From the NCBI GenBank assembly GCA_051418055.1, contig JBPRGH010000010.1, forward strand, positions 124,001 to 188,000: a stretch of 64,000 nt of DNA. Reading direction: 5' to 3'. The position numbers and the translations under genes are program-made. This DNA comes from JBPRGH01 sp051418055 (GTDB lineage Bacteria; Bacteroidota; Bacteroidia; Cytophagales; Cyclobacteriaceae). Positions 52,914-60,769 of this stretch are shown here, piece by piece; positions within the stretch are counted from its first letter, which is position 1, and the number at the start of each line of letters is the position of its first letter. The notes below the pieces were generated by a model. The model was given only the letters and a program-made list of their open reading frames with translations. It was not told the DNA's origin and ran no database searches.

Positions 52914-53442
52914 AATGAGTTAGTAAACGTTTGTTTGAATATTTGGGTTGCTGATTGCACAAAATTTCCTGTCTTTAATTTGACAATTTGTACAATTTAA
53001 AGATGCTAAAAGTTTTGTCAGAATGCTAAAAGTTCTTAAAAATTGCGTGAGAAGCAAATTAATACTTGGGTAACATAAAGTTAATAAACATCAGCAGGAG
53101 GGGATTATTTTGTTGGCTTTCCTGTATAAGTATTTGACGTAATATTTATGAAGAAAAATAGAAATGATGCTGCAGTGCGGATCAAAATTAGACAAAATAA
53201 AGAAAGTCAAAAAAGCAAGAAAATCTTATCCACATTCTCCACTAGTTATCCACACTCCTTGCTGAAAACTTCATAAGTATCTGTAAATCAATATAATAGA
53301 AGATTACATTTGAATGAATCCTTTGTGGACAACTTTAAATATTTATGTTGCAACAACTTTTTGAATTAAAAAAAGTGTAAAAAAATTGGATAATCAGGGA
53401 ATATTTCTAAGTAGTGCCGCAGAAAACAAATGTAATGTTAAA
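52914..53442. other. AT-rich intergenic region with DnaA-box cluster: candidate replication origin
   Basis: 529 nt without a gene. It has two perfect TTATCCACA boxes (53226-53234 and 53246-53254, 20 bp apart) and an inverted TTGTCCACA box (read as tgtggacaa, 53324-53332). Two direct repeats of atgctaaaagtt also occur 20 bp apart (53003-53014, 53023-53034), and a very AT-rich stretch follows the last box (53333-53400). Genes to the left run overwhelmingly on the minus strand, and those to the right lean to the plus strand. This is what an oriC with leading-strand gene bias looks like. dnaA is not visible nearby, which is common in Bacteroidota. The region also carries the promoter of the thiol operon. 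Confidence 0.55.
53226..53332. promoter_or_regulatory. Three DnaA boxes
   Basis: Boxes TTATCCACA at 53226-53234 and 53246-53254 (plus strand) match the strong DnaA consensus exactly. The box at 53324-53332 (minus strand, TTGTCCACA) differs at one base. Confidence 0.7.
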
Positions 53443-55224
53443 TTATTCGCGATGCTGTCGGATAAGCTTTTTTCTGTAGGTGTTAAATATTCTGGATTTG
53501 GATAAAAATCCCACATATTTCCCATCATCAATAACAGGTAAATTCCAGGCCCCTGTCATTTCAAATTTACTCATAACAGATTCCATATCTTCATCGCTGC
53601 TAACAAAGGCAGGGGGCGAATGCATGATCGACTGGATCAGTGTCTTTTTTCTTTCCTCTTCATCAAACATGATCTCCCTTATATCGTCAAGAGTAATTAC
53701 TCCGGCTAGCTCACCTTTCTCATTAACTACCGGAAAAATATTGCGTTTACTTTTTCTCACCAGGTTCACCAGGTCTTCAAGGGTAGCCTTTGGATGAATT
53801 TTTAACAGATCTGTTTCTATTATTTTATTGAGATCAATTAATTTCAATACCTGCCTGTCCTTATCGTATTTGATTAAATCGCCTCGTTCAATTAAATGCT
53901 TGGTGTATAGAGAATGGCTTTCAAAAAATGTCGAGGAATTATAAGCAATAGCTGAAACCAACATCAAGGGAACAAATAATTCATAGCCTGTGGTTATTTC
54001 GGCAATAAGAAAAATTGCAGTCAATGGCGCATGAAGTACACCACTCATCATGCCGCACATTCCCACAAGGGTAAAATTACTGGGGCTGATATTTCCCAGA
54101 TTAAGATAATTTATAGTAATGGCAAATAAAAATCCTGTGACACCACCTAAAAATAAGGAAGGCGCAAATATCCCGCCGCTACCGCCTGACCCAATCGTTA
54201 ATGCGGATGCTACTGGTTTTATTAAAACAATGGCAAACAGAAAAAATACCAGCATCAAAAGATTATCAGTTTCGCTAAAAAATAAGCTGGTATTAAAAAT
54301 TGAAAAGCTTTCTTCATTCAATAATCTCTTGATCGTATCATAGCCTTCCCCGTAAATTGGAGGTAAAAAGAAAATAATTAAACCAAGTAAAATCCCGCCA
54401 ATAATAGCTCGGGAAAAGGTATTTTTTATCTGCTGGATCTTATTTTCTACCCAATAAGTGGTTCGGGTAAAATATACGGAGACCACGCCACAAACTATTC
54501 CGAGGAGAATATAGTAGATGACATCGCCAGCTGTAAACGGATCTTTTAAACGGAAGGTGAATAAAACCTCATCTCCTAGTAAAAGTAAGGAAGTTATTGA
54601 ACCCGCTACCGAAGCAATTAGCAACGGAATGAACATGGCGATAGTAACATCTGCCAGTATTACCTCCAGTGCAAATATAACTCCCGCCACGGGCGAATTA
54701 AAGATTGCAGAAATAGCACCTGCAGCTCCGCAGCCTATTAATAACGTCCTTTTTTTATAATTGAGGTGCATTAGCTGGGCAACATTAGACCCGATAGCCG
54801 ATCCGGTGACTACAATAGGTGCCTCTAAACCAACTGACCCTCCAAAACCGACTGTTAAGGCACTGGTGATCATGCGGCTGTACATCTTGCTCTTTTTTAT
54901 AATGCTGGATCTTTTGGAAACATCATAAAGCAGCTGTGTGATGCCATGGCCTAATTTTTCCCTTAAAAAAAACTCGGTGAAAAGAACCGTTAGAAGTATG
55001 CCCACCAAAGGAAAACCGATGTATAAAAAGCTTTGGTACCTGATGTCAAAGCCACTGGTGAGCAAACCCTGTATCAGATGCACAGTTGTTTTAAGGATAA
55101 CAGCAGCTATACCGGCAATCACACCTATCACCACTCCCAGAAAGAGCACAAAATTCCTGTTGCTGATGTGTTTCATCCGCCAGATCAGAAATTTTACAAG
55201 GAGATTATCGATTTTGCTTTTCAT
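53443..55224 (-). CDS. ClC-type chloride channel/transporter with two CBS domains
   Basis: 593 residues. The ClC membrane domain (about 25-430) shows GFGGSVGLEAPIV (the gating Glu region), GAAGAISAIFNSPVAGVIFALE, and GSGGSGGIFAPSLFLGG. The cytoplasmic tail holds two CBS domains (about 460-590), probably for nucleotide regulation. The gating glutamate in VGLEAP suggests a proton-coupled exchanger rather than a pore. The minus-strand -7 element lies 18 nt before the start codon. Confidence 0.93.
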   Translation of the reverse strand: MKSKIDNLLVKFLIWRMKHISNRNFVLFLGVVIGVIAGIAAVILKTTVHLIQGLLTSGFDIRYQSFLYIGFPLVGILLTVLFTEFFLREKLGHGITQLLYDVSKRSSIIKKSKMYSRMITSALTVGFGGSVGLEAPIVVTGSAIGSNVAQLMHLNYKKRTLLIGCGAAGAISAIFNSPVAGVIFALEVILADVTIAMFIPLLIASVAGSITSLLLLGDEVLFTFRLKDPFTAGDVIYYILLGIVCGVVSVYFTRTTYWVENKIQQIKNTFSRAIIGGILLGLIIFFLPPIYGEGYDTIKRLLNEESFSIFNTSLFFSETDNLLMLVFFLFAIVLIKPVASALTIGSGGSGGIFAPSLFLGGVTGFLFAITINYLNLGNISPSNFTLVGMCGMMSGVLHAPLTAIFLIAEITTGYELFVPLMLVSAIAYNSSTFFESHSLYTKHLIERGDLIKYDKDRQVLKLIDLNKIIETDLLKIHPKATLEDLVNLVRKSKRNIFPVVNEKGELAGVITLDDIREIMFDEEERKKTLIQSIMHSPPAFVSSDEDMESVMSKFEMTGAWNLPVIDDGKYVGFLSKSRIFNTYRKKLIRQHRE

Positions 55225-55242
55225 GCTGTAATTTCAGGCGTG

Positions 55243-55250
55243 CAAAGTTA
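55243..55250 (-). promoter_or_regulatory. Minus-strand -7 element before the ClC gene
   Basis: On the minus strand taactttg matches TAnnTTTG and lies 18 nt before the ATG at 55224, in the 41-nt gap to the divergent nitronate monooxygenase gene. No well-spaced -33 partner is evident. Confidence 0.45.
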
Positions 55251-55265
55251 TTAATCCTACTGCAA

Positions 55266-56228
55266 ATGACTATTAATAATATAGAGTTTACAGCAAATGA
55301 CCGTATAACGTCTTTATTCAATATAAAATATCCTATTATTCAGGCGGGAATGGTCTGGTGCAGCGGATGGAAGCTTGCTTCTGCCGTAAGTAATGCCGGG
55401 GGGCTGGGTATTATTGGCGCCGGTTCTATGTATCCCGAGCTTCTGCGGGAGCATATAATAAAATGTAAAAAAGCCACAGATAAACCATTTGGAGTAAACG
55501 TACCTTTACTTTATCCGCAGATCGACCTTTTGATGGAGGTAATTTTCGATGAACAGGTTCCAATTGTTTTCACCTCAGCAGGTAATCCCAAAACATGGAC
55601 AGCAGTACTTAAAGATAAGGGCGTTAAAGTAGCACATGTGGTTTCAAGCAGGAAGTTTGCCCTAAAGGCACAAGAGGCAGGTGTTGACGCTGTTGTTGCG
55701 GAAGGTTTTGAAGCCGGTGGCCATAACGGTAGGGAAGAAACTACCACTTTTTGCCTTATACCAATGATTAGGGAAGCCATTACTATCCCACTTATTGCGG
55801 CAGGAGGCATTGCCAGTGGTAAAGCTATTTTAGGGGCACTAGCCTTAGGGGCTGAAGGCGTGCAGATAGGAAGTCTTTTTGCTACATCCAAAGAATCTTC
55901 CGCTCATGAAAGTTTTAAGAAGAGGGTTGTAGAGGCGCAGGAAGGGGATACTATTCTGGCACTAAAGCAGCTTACTCCTGTGCGGCTGATAAAAAATAAA
56001 TTTTATGAGCAAGTTTTTACTGCTGAGAAGCAAGGTGCAACACCGGAAGAGCTGCGTGAGCTATTGGGGAAAAGACGATCACGGAAAGGAATATTCGAAG
56101 GCGACCTTGACGAAGGTGAGCTGGAAATAGGACAAATATCTGCGGCTATTAATGAGATCTTACCGGCTCAAAAAATTATCGATAAATTACTACAAGAATA
56201 CCAGGAGGCAAGGGAGAGAATAAGGTAA
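55266..56228 (+). CDS. Nitronate monooxygenase (2-nitropropane dioxygenase-like, FMN)
   Basis: 320 residues, TIM-barrel flavoprotein. It shows YPIIQAGMVWCSGWKLASAV, KPFGVNVPLLYP, the conserved EGFEAGGHNG with His, and PLIAAGGIASGKAI plus GAEGVQIGSLFATS. These are the signatures of class I nitronate monooxygenase-type enzymes that detoxify propionate-3-nitronate; an FabK-like role is the main alternative. It is divergent from the ClC gene and converges on a small lipoprotein gene. Confidence 0.9.
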   Translation: MTINNIEFTANDRITSLFNIKYPIIQAGMVWCSGWKLASAVSNAGGLGIIGAGSMYPELLREHIIKCKKATDKPFGVNVPLLYPQIDLLMEVIFDEQVPIVFTSAGNPKTWTAVLKDKGVKVAHVVSSRKFALKAQEAGVDAVVAEGFEAGGHNGREETTTFCLIPMIREAITIPLIAAGGIASGKAILGALALGAEGVQIGSLFATSKESSAHESFKKRVVEAQEGDTILALKQLTPVRLIKNKFYEQVFTAEKQGATPEELRELLGKRRSRKGIFEGDLDEGELEIGQISAAINEILPAQKIIDKLLQEYQEARERIR

Positions 56229-56233
56229 AGAAA

Positions 56234-56288
56234 TTAACCGCGGTGGACGCTAAGAACACTGCGCCTTCCTTGCGCTCCTCGCGGTTAA
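56234..56288. repeat. Intergenic inverted repeat between convergent genes
   Basis: ttaaccgcg (56234-56242) and cgcggttaa (56280-56288) are perfect 9-bp inverted ends. The core is ggacgctaagaacactgcgccttccttgcg-like (only partly quoted). Such CGCGG-ended elements recur in Bacteroidota intergenic regions. Here it fills the gap between two convergent genes almost exactly, so it may serve as a bidirectional terminator. Confidence 0.7.
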
Positions 56289-56290
56289 AA

Positions 56291-56587
56291 TTACTCAGCC
56301 TTAGTTATGCACGTGATTTTTACTATCTTACCTGCCATGCAGATCGACATCATATCCACCTCTTCATAATCAATATAATAAGTTTCACCAGCTGATAATT
56401 CAGGCTTTGTTACTGCCCATTGCGCCGGCTCAAGCATTTGATCATTATCCAGCCTAAAAAGAAGTTTACAACCATCTAAATCTGATTTGTCTACTACAGT
56501 AGCTTTATGGGTGCATCCTGACCTATTTTCCATGCCACATCCTGATAAGAAAAATAATGAGATTATAATTGCTGCTGTTAATCGCAT
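56291..56587 (-). CDS. Small lipoprotein of unknown function
   Basis: 98 residues: lipoprotein signal (FFLSGC, Cys17), then a cysteine-containing compact domain (CTHKATVVDKSDLDGCKLLF, SICMAGKIVKITC). The four or five remaining cysteines suggest disulfides in the periplasm. No family recognised. Its 3' end abuts the inverted repeat. Confidence 0.7.
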   Translation of the reverse strand: MRLTAAIIISLFFLSGCGMENRSGCTHKATVVDKSDLDGCKLLFRLDNDQMLEPAQWAVTKPELSAGETYYIDYEEVDMMSICMAGKIVKITCITKAE

Positions 56588-56640
56588 AATTTATTATTTT
56601 TATGTAATTACAATTTAACTGAAAAAAGGTTATTCTGAAG

Positions 56641-56648
56641 TACTTTTG
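56641..56648 (+). promoter_or_regulatory. -7 element implying a nearly leaderless transcript
   Basis: tacttttg matches TAnnTTTG and ends 6 nt before the ATG at 56655. A start about 7 nt further downstream would place +1 at or beside the initiation codon. Confidence 0.4.
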
Positions 56649-56654
56649 TAAATT

Positions 56655-58034
56655 ATGTATGCCATTGTTGATATTGAGACGACAGGAGGTTTTGCGAAGC
56701 GGCATAAAATTACGGAGGTAGCCATTTATATTCATGATGGCACACAGGTAGTTGAATCCTTTTCATCATTAGTTAACCCTTCACATTTTCTTCCGGGATA
56801 TATTACCGGCCTTACCGGAATTACGCCGGGAATGCTTACGGATGCCCCACCATTTAAACAAATCGCTCCTAAAGTAGCTGAGCTGTTAAAAGATAAGATC
56901 TTTGTTGCTCATAATGTGCATTTTGATTTTTCCTTTATAAAAAAAGAGCTTCAGGATTCAGGTTATGCTTTTAATGCAAAGAAGCTTTGTACAGTACGAT
57001 TAACGAGAAAACTGGTCCCGGGGCTCCGCTCTTATAGCCTTGGAAATATTGCAGCTCATTTCAAAGTACCCGTGCACGATCGCCATCGTGCGGGAGGTGA
57101 TGCAAAGGCTACCGCAATAATTTTTGATAAGCTGCTGAGGATGGACAGAAACGGGGTAATCGGACAGCTTTTAAAAACAACAAATAAAGAAATGAGGCTG
57201 CCGTCCATGATCTCTGAAGTGCAATTTGAGGCATTACCTGAAAAACCTGGAGTTTACTACTTTCTTAATAATAAGCAAGAGGTGATTTATGTGGGTAAAG
57301 CCAAGGATATTAAAAAGCGAATCTCAGGACATTTTAGTGGAAAAGGCGGCAGTTGGTCAAACCAAAATATAAGGAATCAAATCTGTGAGATAAAATATGA
57401 GTTGACAGGTAATGAATTTATCGCTTTAATTCACGAATCCCTGGAAATAAAACGGTTATGGCCAAAATACAACAGCTCTCAAAAAAATGATCGCCTGTTA
57501 TGGGGACTTTTTCATTTTGAAGACCAGAATAATTATATAAGATTGGCTGTAAACAGGCAGATGCCTGGAATGCAACCAGTTAAAACATTCAGAAGCCATA
57601 GTGAGGCCTGGCATTTTTTACAAGAGAAAGTCAAAGAATTTGAATTATGCTCCAGGTTAAGCGGGTTACATAAAGTACCAGCCGCGTGTTATGATCATGC
57701 TCTAGGCACTTGTAAAGGAGCCTGCATTAAGGAAGAGGAAGCAAAAGAATATAATAAACGGATCCAAAAGCTTTTTGAAGAAATAGGGAGTAAAGATGAT
57801 ATTGGAAGCTGCGCAATAGTAGGAAAAGGCCGGAAAAGTGGAGAGAGATCACTGGTTTTAATTGAAAATGGTGCCTATATTGGGCATGGTTTTTTTAATA
57901 GAAATCAAAATTTTAATTCTTTACTTGATGCCCGTGAATTAATTACACCATATTCGGAAACCCCCGAAATACGTCAGTATTTAGTAAGTGCACTGGCCTC
58001 TGCTTCTTCAGATCAGGTTCTGAGCTTCAATTAA
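56655..58034 (+). CDS. DnaQ-like exonuclease fused to GIY-YIG nuclease (UvrC/Cho-like)
   Basis: 459 residues. An N-terminal DEDDh exonuclease (about 1-165) has VDIETTGG (Asp6, Glu8), AHNVHFDFSFIK and HRAGGDAKAT. A GIY-YIG domain follows (about 198-275: PGVYYFLNNKQEVIYVGKAKDI, with KRISGHF). A C-terminal region rich in Cys (CSRLSGLHK, CYDHALGTCKGAC) is UvrC-like but lacks the catalytic second nuclease and helix-hairpin-helix parts. Similar fusions (epsilon-like exonuclease plus Cho) occur in several phyla. A role in DNA repair patch processing is likely. It is probably monocistronic. Confidence 0.9.
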   Translation: MYAIVDIETTGGFAKRHKITEVAIYIHDGTQVVESFSSLVNPSHFLPGYITGLTGITPGMLTDAPPFKQIAPKVAELLKDKIFVAHNVHFDFSFIKKELQDSGYAFNAKKLCTVRLTRKLVPGLRSYSLGNIAAHFKVPVHDRHRAGGDAKATAIIFDKLLRMDRNGVIGQLLKTTNKEMRLPSMISEVQFEALPEKPGVYYFLNNKQEVIYVGKAKDIKKRISGHFSGKGGSWSNQNIRNQICEIKYELTGNEFIALIHESLEIKRLWPKYNSSQKNDRLLWGLFHFEDQNNYIRLAVNRQMPGMQPVKTFRSHSEAWHFLQEKVKEFELCSRLSGLHKVPAACYDHALGTCKGACIKEEEAKEYNKRIQKLFEEIGSKDDIGSCAIVGKGRKSGERSLVLIENGAYIGHGFFNRNQNFNSLLDARELITPYSETPEIRQYLVSALASASSDQVLSFN

Positions 58035-58036
58035 TA

Positions 58037-58702
58037 CTAAATATCCTCTTTGTTATCAGGAAATAAAAAAGCAATAAGAACAAAAGTAACAAAAGTCAAT
58101 TCCTGGATTTCCCAGCTACGGCGATCTACAATATGTAAACTAGCGAATAATAAAAAATATAAGATCCCATGGCTCCAGTGAGGAATTGGGATACGTAATT
58201 TTTTAAAAAGGTTCTGAATTTTTTTATTGTACTTATAAAGATGAGGAACAAGTAAAAAATAGGTTAATACTCCTGAATAAAGAAAGGTGCCAAATATTAC
58301 CTTGTTTAAATTAACCTCATTGATATTGAGATTATGTAGGTTGAATTCATTTTGCCCATTTATCTCTTCCAATGGCTCGGGAGTCCCAAATCCTATTATT
58401 CGTTGGCCCCAGGAAATTTCTTCACCGAAGCCAAAAAAGAATAAACCGGCAATAAAGAAGTAGAATAATCGAATTTTTTTATTAGATATGTTCAGGCCTC
58501 TCTTATATGCTATAACTGCTAATGTCAGGAGGAAAAAGGCTGTTAAATATTCAGCATAACCATCTTCTGTCACAAAAAACTTAAACAGCTCTTCATTTGT
58601 AAAGCTGAAAATAATTCCTGAAAAAACATTAAAAACAGCAAATCCAAAAAGCATGTATTTAGATGCTATCCTGGATTTGGATCCAACTACACCAATATCC
58701 AT
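58037..58702 (-). CDS. Integral membrane protein of unknown function
   Basis: 221 residues with about six hydrophobic helices (starting LFGFAVFNVFSGIIF, ending FVTFVLIAFLFP). Conserved-looking charged loops include FFGFGEEISWGQRIIGFGTPE, which is striking because a Glu-Glu-Ile-Ser-Trp-Gly motif occurs in several uncharacterised bacterial membrane proteins. ATG 58702 is preferred to a GTG at 58750. The 3' end lies 2 nt from the end of the convergent exonuclease gene. Function unknown. Confidence 0.65.
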   Translation of the reverse strand: MDIGVVGSKSRIASKYMLFGFAVFNVFSGIIFSFTNEELFKFFVTEDGYAEYLTAFFLLTLAVIAYKRGLNISNKKIRLFYFFIAGLFFFGFGEEISWGQRIIGFGTPEPLEEINGQNEFNLHNLNINEVNLNKVIFGTFLYSGVLTYFLLVPHLYKYNKKIQNLFKKLRIPIPHWSHGILYFLLFASLHIVDRRSWEIQELTFVTFVLIAFLFPDNKEDI

Positions 58703-58756
58703 ACCCCTATTATTTAATGTGTCTGTATGGTAATAACAGGGTAGACCCACGGAGGT

Positions 58757-59449
58757 TTACAGTCTTCCGCTACCGGATGGATATATGTCAGCCGGAGGAC
58801 TGCTTATAAAAATTTCATTAGCATCAAGGTCCATCATGCTCAGCACACCATCCCATGAGGCGCCGGTATCCATAAGCCATACTTCCCCAACTTTTATGGG
58901 TTTATGGAAGCCCAATCTGTGAATGGGAGAATGACCGATATATATCTCTTCAAAATCAGTAAGGGAATAATTCTGCTCATTGTCCAGCATTCTTTTTACT
59001 TTAGAAAAAAAGTTACGGTCCCACAAAAATGTTTGGGGATCCTGCCTGTCGAGAGGGAGGTCAGGATCAATTCCTGCATGAACAAATAATCTGTTCTTTT
59101 CATCGAGATAATACAATTCAGCATTCTCTAAAAGCTCAACATGTTTCTTGGGAACTTCTTTATTTTTATAGGATTCAATGGTCTGTCTGCCCCCCTGGCT
59201 TAACCAGGAATGATCAGCTTTTCCATTTTGCATCCACTCCAGTGCCCACTGATCGTGATTCCCCAAAACCAATATCAGGTTTTTTATTTTTAGCAGCTCA
59301 TCTATGCATTGTGCAGTTTCCGGCCAGCCGTCGCAAACATCCCCTAAAGAAATAAGCAGGTCTTCCTCATAATTAAAATTGCTTTTTTCGAGGCACTCCT
59401 CTAAAGCTTTATAGGCGCCATGAATATCTCCAATAACAAACTTTCGCAT
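58757..59449 (-). CDS. Metallophosphoesterase (Ser/Thr phosphatase-like, PrpE/ApaH group)
   Basis: 230 residues, calcineurin-like fold. The metal-binding motifs are all present: GDIHGAYKAL, SLGDVCDGWPE, LVLGNHDQWALEW, then FVHAGIDPDLPLDRQ and YIGHSPIHRLG. No signal peptide, so cytoplasmic. It could dephosphorylate proteins or hydrolyse dinucleoside tetraphosphates. The membrane-protein gene follows on the same strand. Confidence 0.9.
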   Translation of the reverse strand: MRKFVIGDIHGAYKALEECLEKSNFNYEEDLLISLGDVCDGWPETAQCIDELLKIKNLILVLGNHDQWALEWMQNGKADHSWLSQGGRQTIESYKNKEVPKKHVELLENAELYYLDEKNRLFVHAGIDPDLPLDRQDPQTFLWDRNFFSKVKRMLDNEQNYSLTDFEEIYIGHSPIHRLGFHKPIKVGEVWLMDTGASWDGVLSMMDLDANEIFISSPPADIYPSGSGRL

Positions 59450-59576
59450 ATTAGCTTTTTAACTGCCTTACAGTAATTTTGTTAATATTCCGGCGAGAAG
59501 GTTTATCTGCCCTTAATAAAAATTCTTTTGTGCCGTTTAATTATTATTGCACAACTTTCAGAAAATAAAAAAATCA

Positions 59577-60566
59577 ATGGAGGAACCACAAGTTACGGAT
59601 CAGAAGCAGGAACATAGAAATAAAATAAAGCAGGTTTATCAGGAGGTGGGTAAAGTTGTGGTAGGCCAGGAGTATATGATAAACAGACTGCTGATTGGCC
59701 TTTTTACAAACAGCCACATTCTTCTGGAAGGTGTTCCCGGACTGGCAAAAACCTTAACGGTAAGTACACTTGCTGATGTGCTGCACCTGGATTTTCAGAG
59801 GATACAGTTCACCCCCGATCTTTTACCGGCAGATCTGGTGGGAACAATGATCTATAACCAGCAGCAGTCAAAATTCGAAGTCAAAAAAGGACCAATATTT
59901 TCCAATATAATTCTTGCCGATGAGATAAACAGGTCTCCGGCCAAAGTACAGTCGGCATTACTGGAGTCCATGCAGGAGAAACAGGTAACTATTGGTGAAA
60001 CCACCTTTGCTCTGGACAGGCCATTCCTTGTACTGGCGACACAAAATCCGGTAGATCAGGAGGGGACCTATCCGCTTCCCGAAGCACAGATTGACCGGTT
60101 TATGATGAAGGTAAACGTAACCTACCCTACTAAAGAGCAGGAGCTTGAAGTAATGCGGAGGATTTCTAATATGCAGTTTGATTATAAAGTAGAAACTGTA
60201 CTAACTAAGGAAGATATTTTTGCCATCCGTAATGAAATTAATACGGTGTCAATTAATGCTGCCCTTGAAAGATATATCGTAGAGCTGGTATATGCTACAC
60301 GTCACCCTAAGGAGTATGGGCTTGATGCAGAAGGTGAATATGTACAATTTGGCGCATCTCCCCGTGCAACTATTAATTTAAATCTTGCAGCAAAAGCCGT
60401 GGCATTTATGGATGACCGTGATTATGTTCTTCCTGAGGATATAAAGGAAGTAGCAATGGATATCATGAATCACCGGATCATCCTGAATTATGAAGCCGAA
60501 GCCGATAATGTAAGCACCACAGATGTGGTTAAGGCAATTTTGAATAAAGTGCCCATTAACAAATAA
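59577..60566 (+). CDS. MoxR-family AAA+ ATPase
   Basis: 329 residues. Walker A LLEGVPGLAKTLT (residues about 50-62), Walker B ADEINRSPAKVQSALLESMQE, sensor 1 ATQNPVDQEGTYPLPEAQIDRF, and the C-terminal lid domain ending ILNKVPINK. MoxR ATPases usually work with DUF58 and von Willebrand-type proteins in maturation tasks, but no such partner lies immediately downstream: a terminator follows. ATG 59577 is preferred over a TTG at 59547. Confidence 0.93.
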   Translation: MEEPQVTDQKQEHRNKIKQVYQEVGKVVVGQEYMINRLLIGLFTNSHILLEGVPGLAKTLTVSTLADVLHLDFQRIQFTPDLLPADLVGTMIYNQQQSKFEVKKGPIFSNIILADEINRSPAKVQSALLESMQEKQVTIGETTFALDRPFLVLATQNPVDQEGTYPLPEAQIDRFMMKVNVTYPTKEQELEVMRRISNMQFDYKVETVLTKEDIFAIRNEINTVSINAALERYIVELVYATRHPKEYGLDAEGEYVQFGASPRATINLNLAAKAVAFMDDRDYVLPEDIKEVAMDIMNHRIILNYEAEADNVSTTDVVKAILNKVPINK

Positions 60567-60600
60567 TTAACCTACGAAATCAGTGTTAGAAGATAATGAG

Positions 60601-60627
60601 AGGGCTTTTGAAAGAAAGCCTTTTTTA
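60601..60627 (+). terminator. Terminator after the MoxR gene
   Basis: A 6-bp G/C-containing stem (60603-60608 with 60615-60620, extendable by G-T and A-T pairs) is followed by TTTTTTA. It lies 35 nt after the stop codon. Confidence 0.8.
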
Positions 60628-60652
60628 TTTGCACTCTGCTTTTAATAAAAAC

Positions 60653-60689
60653 TTAACACAACAACATCGTGTATTAACGATATAGTAAC
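60653..60689 (+). promoter_or_regulatory. Pho-box-like array of TTAAC elements before the lipoprotein gene
   Basis: TTAAC at 60653-60657, TTAAC at 60674-60678 (21 nt on) and GTAAC at 60685-60689 (11 nt on) fit the 11-bp helical period typical of PhoB/OmpR-type operators. A CAnnTTTG box (60722-60729) lies 37 nt from the last element. The same design occurs before the TonB receptor at 62597-62634. Confidence 0.5.
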
Positions 60690-60769
60690 TTTTCTTCAGC
60701 AGTGAGTTAATATCTGATTCCCACCTTTGCTCATGAATTTATTTCAGAAACTAAAAATCTATTGATCAA

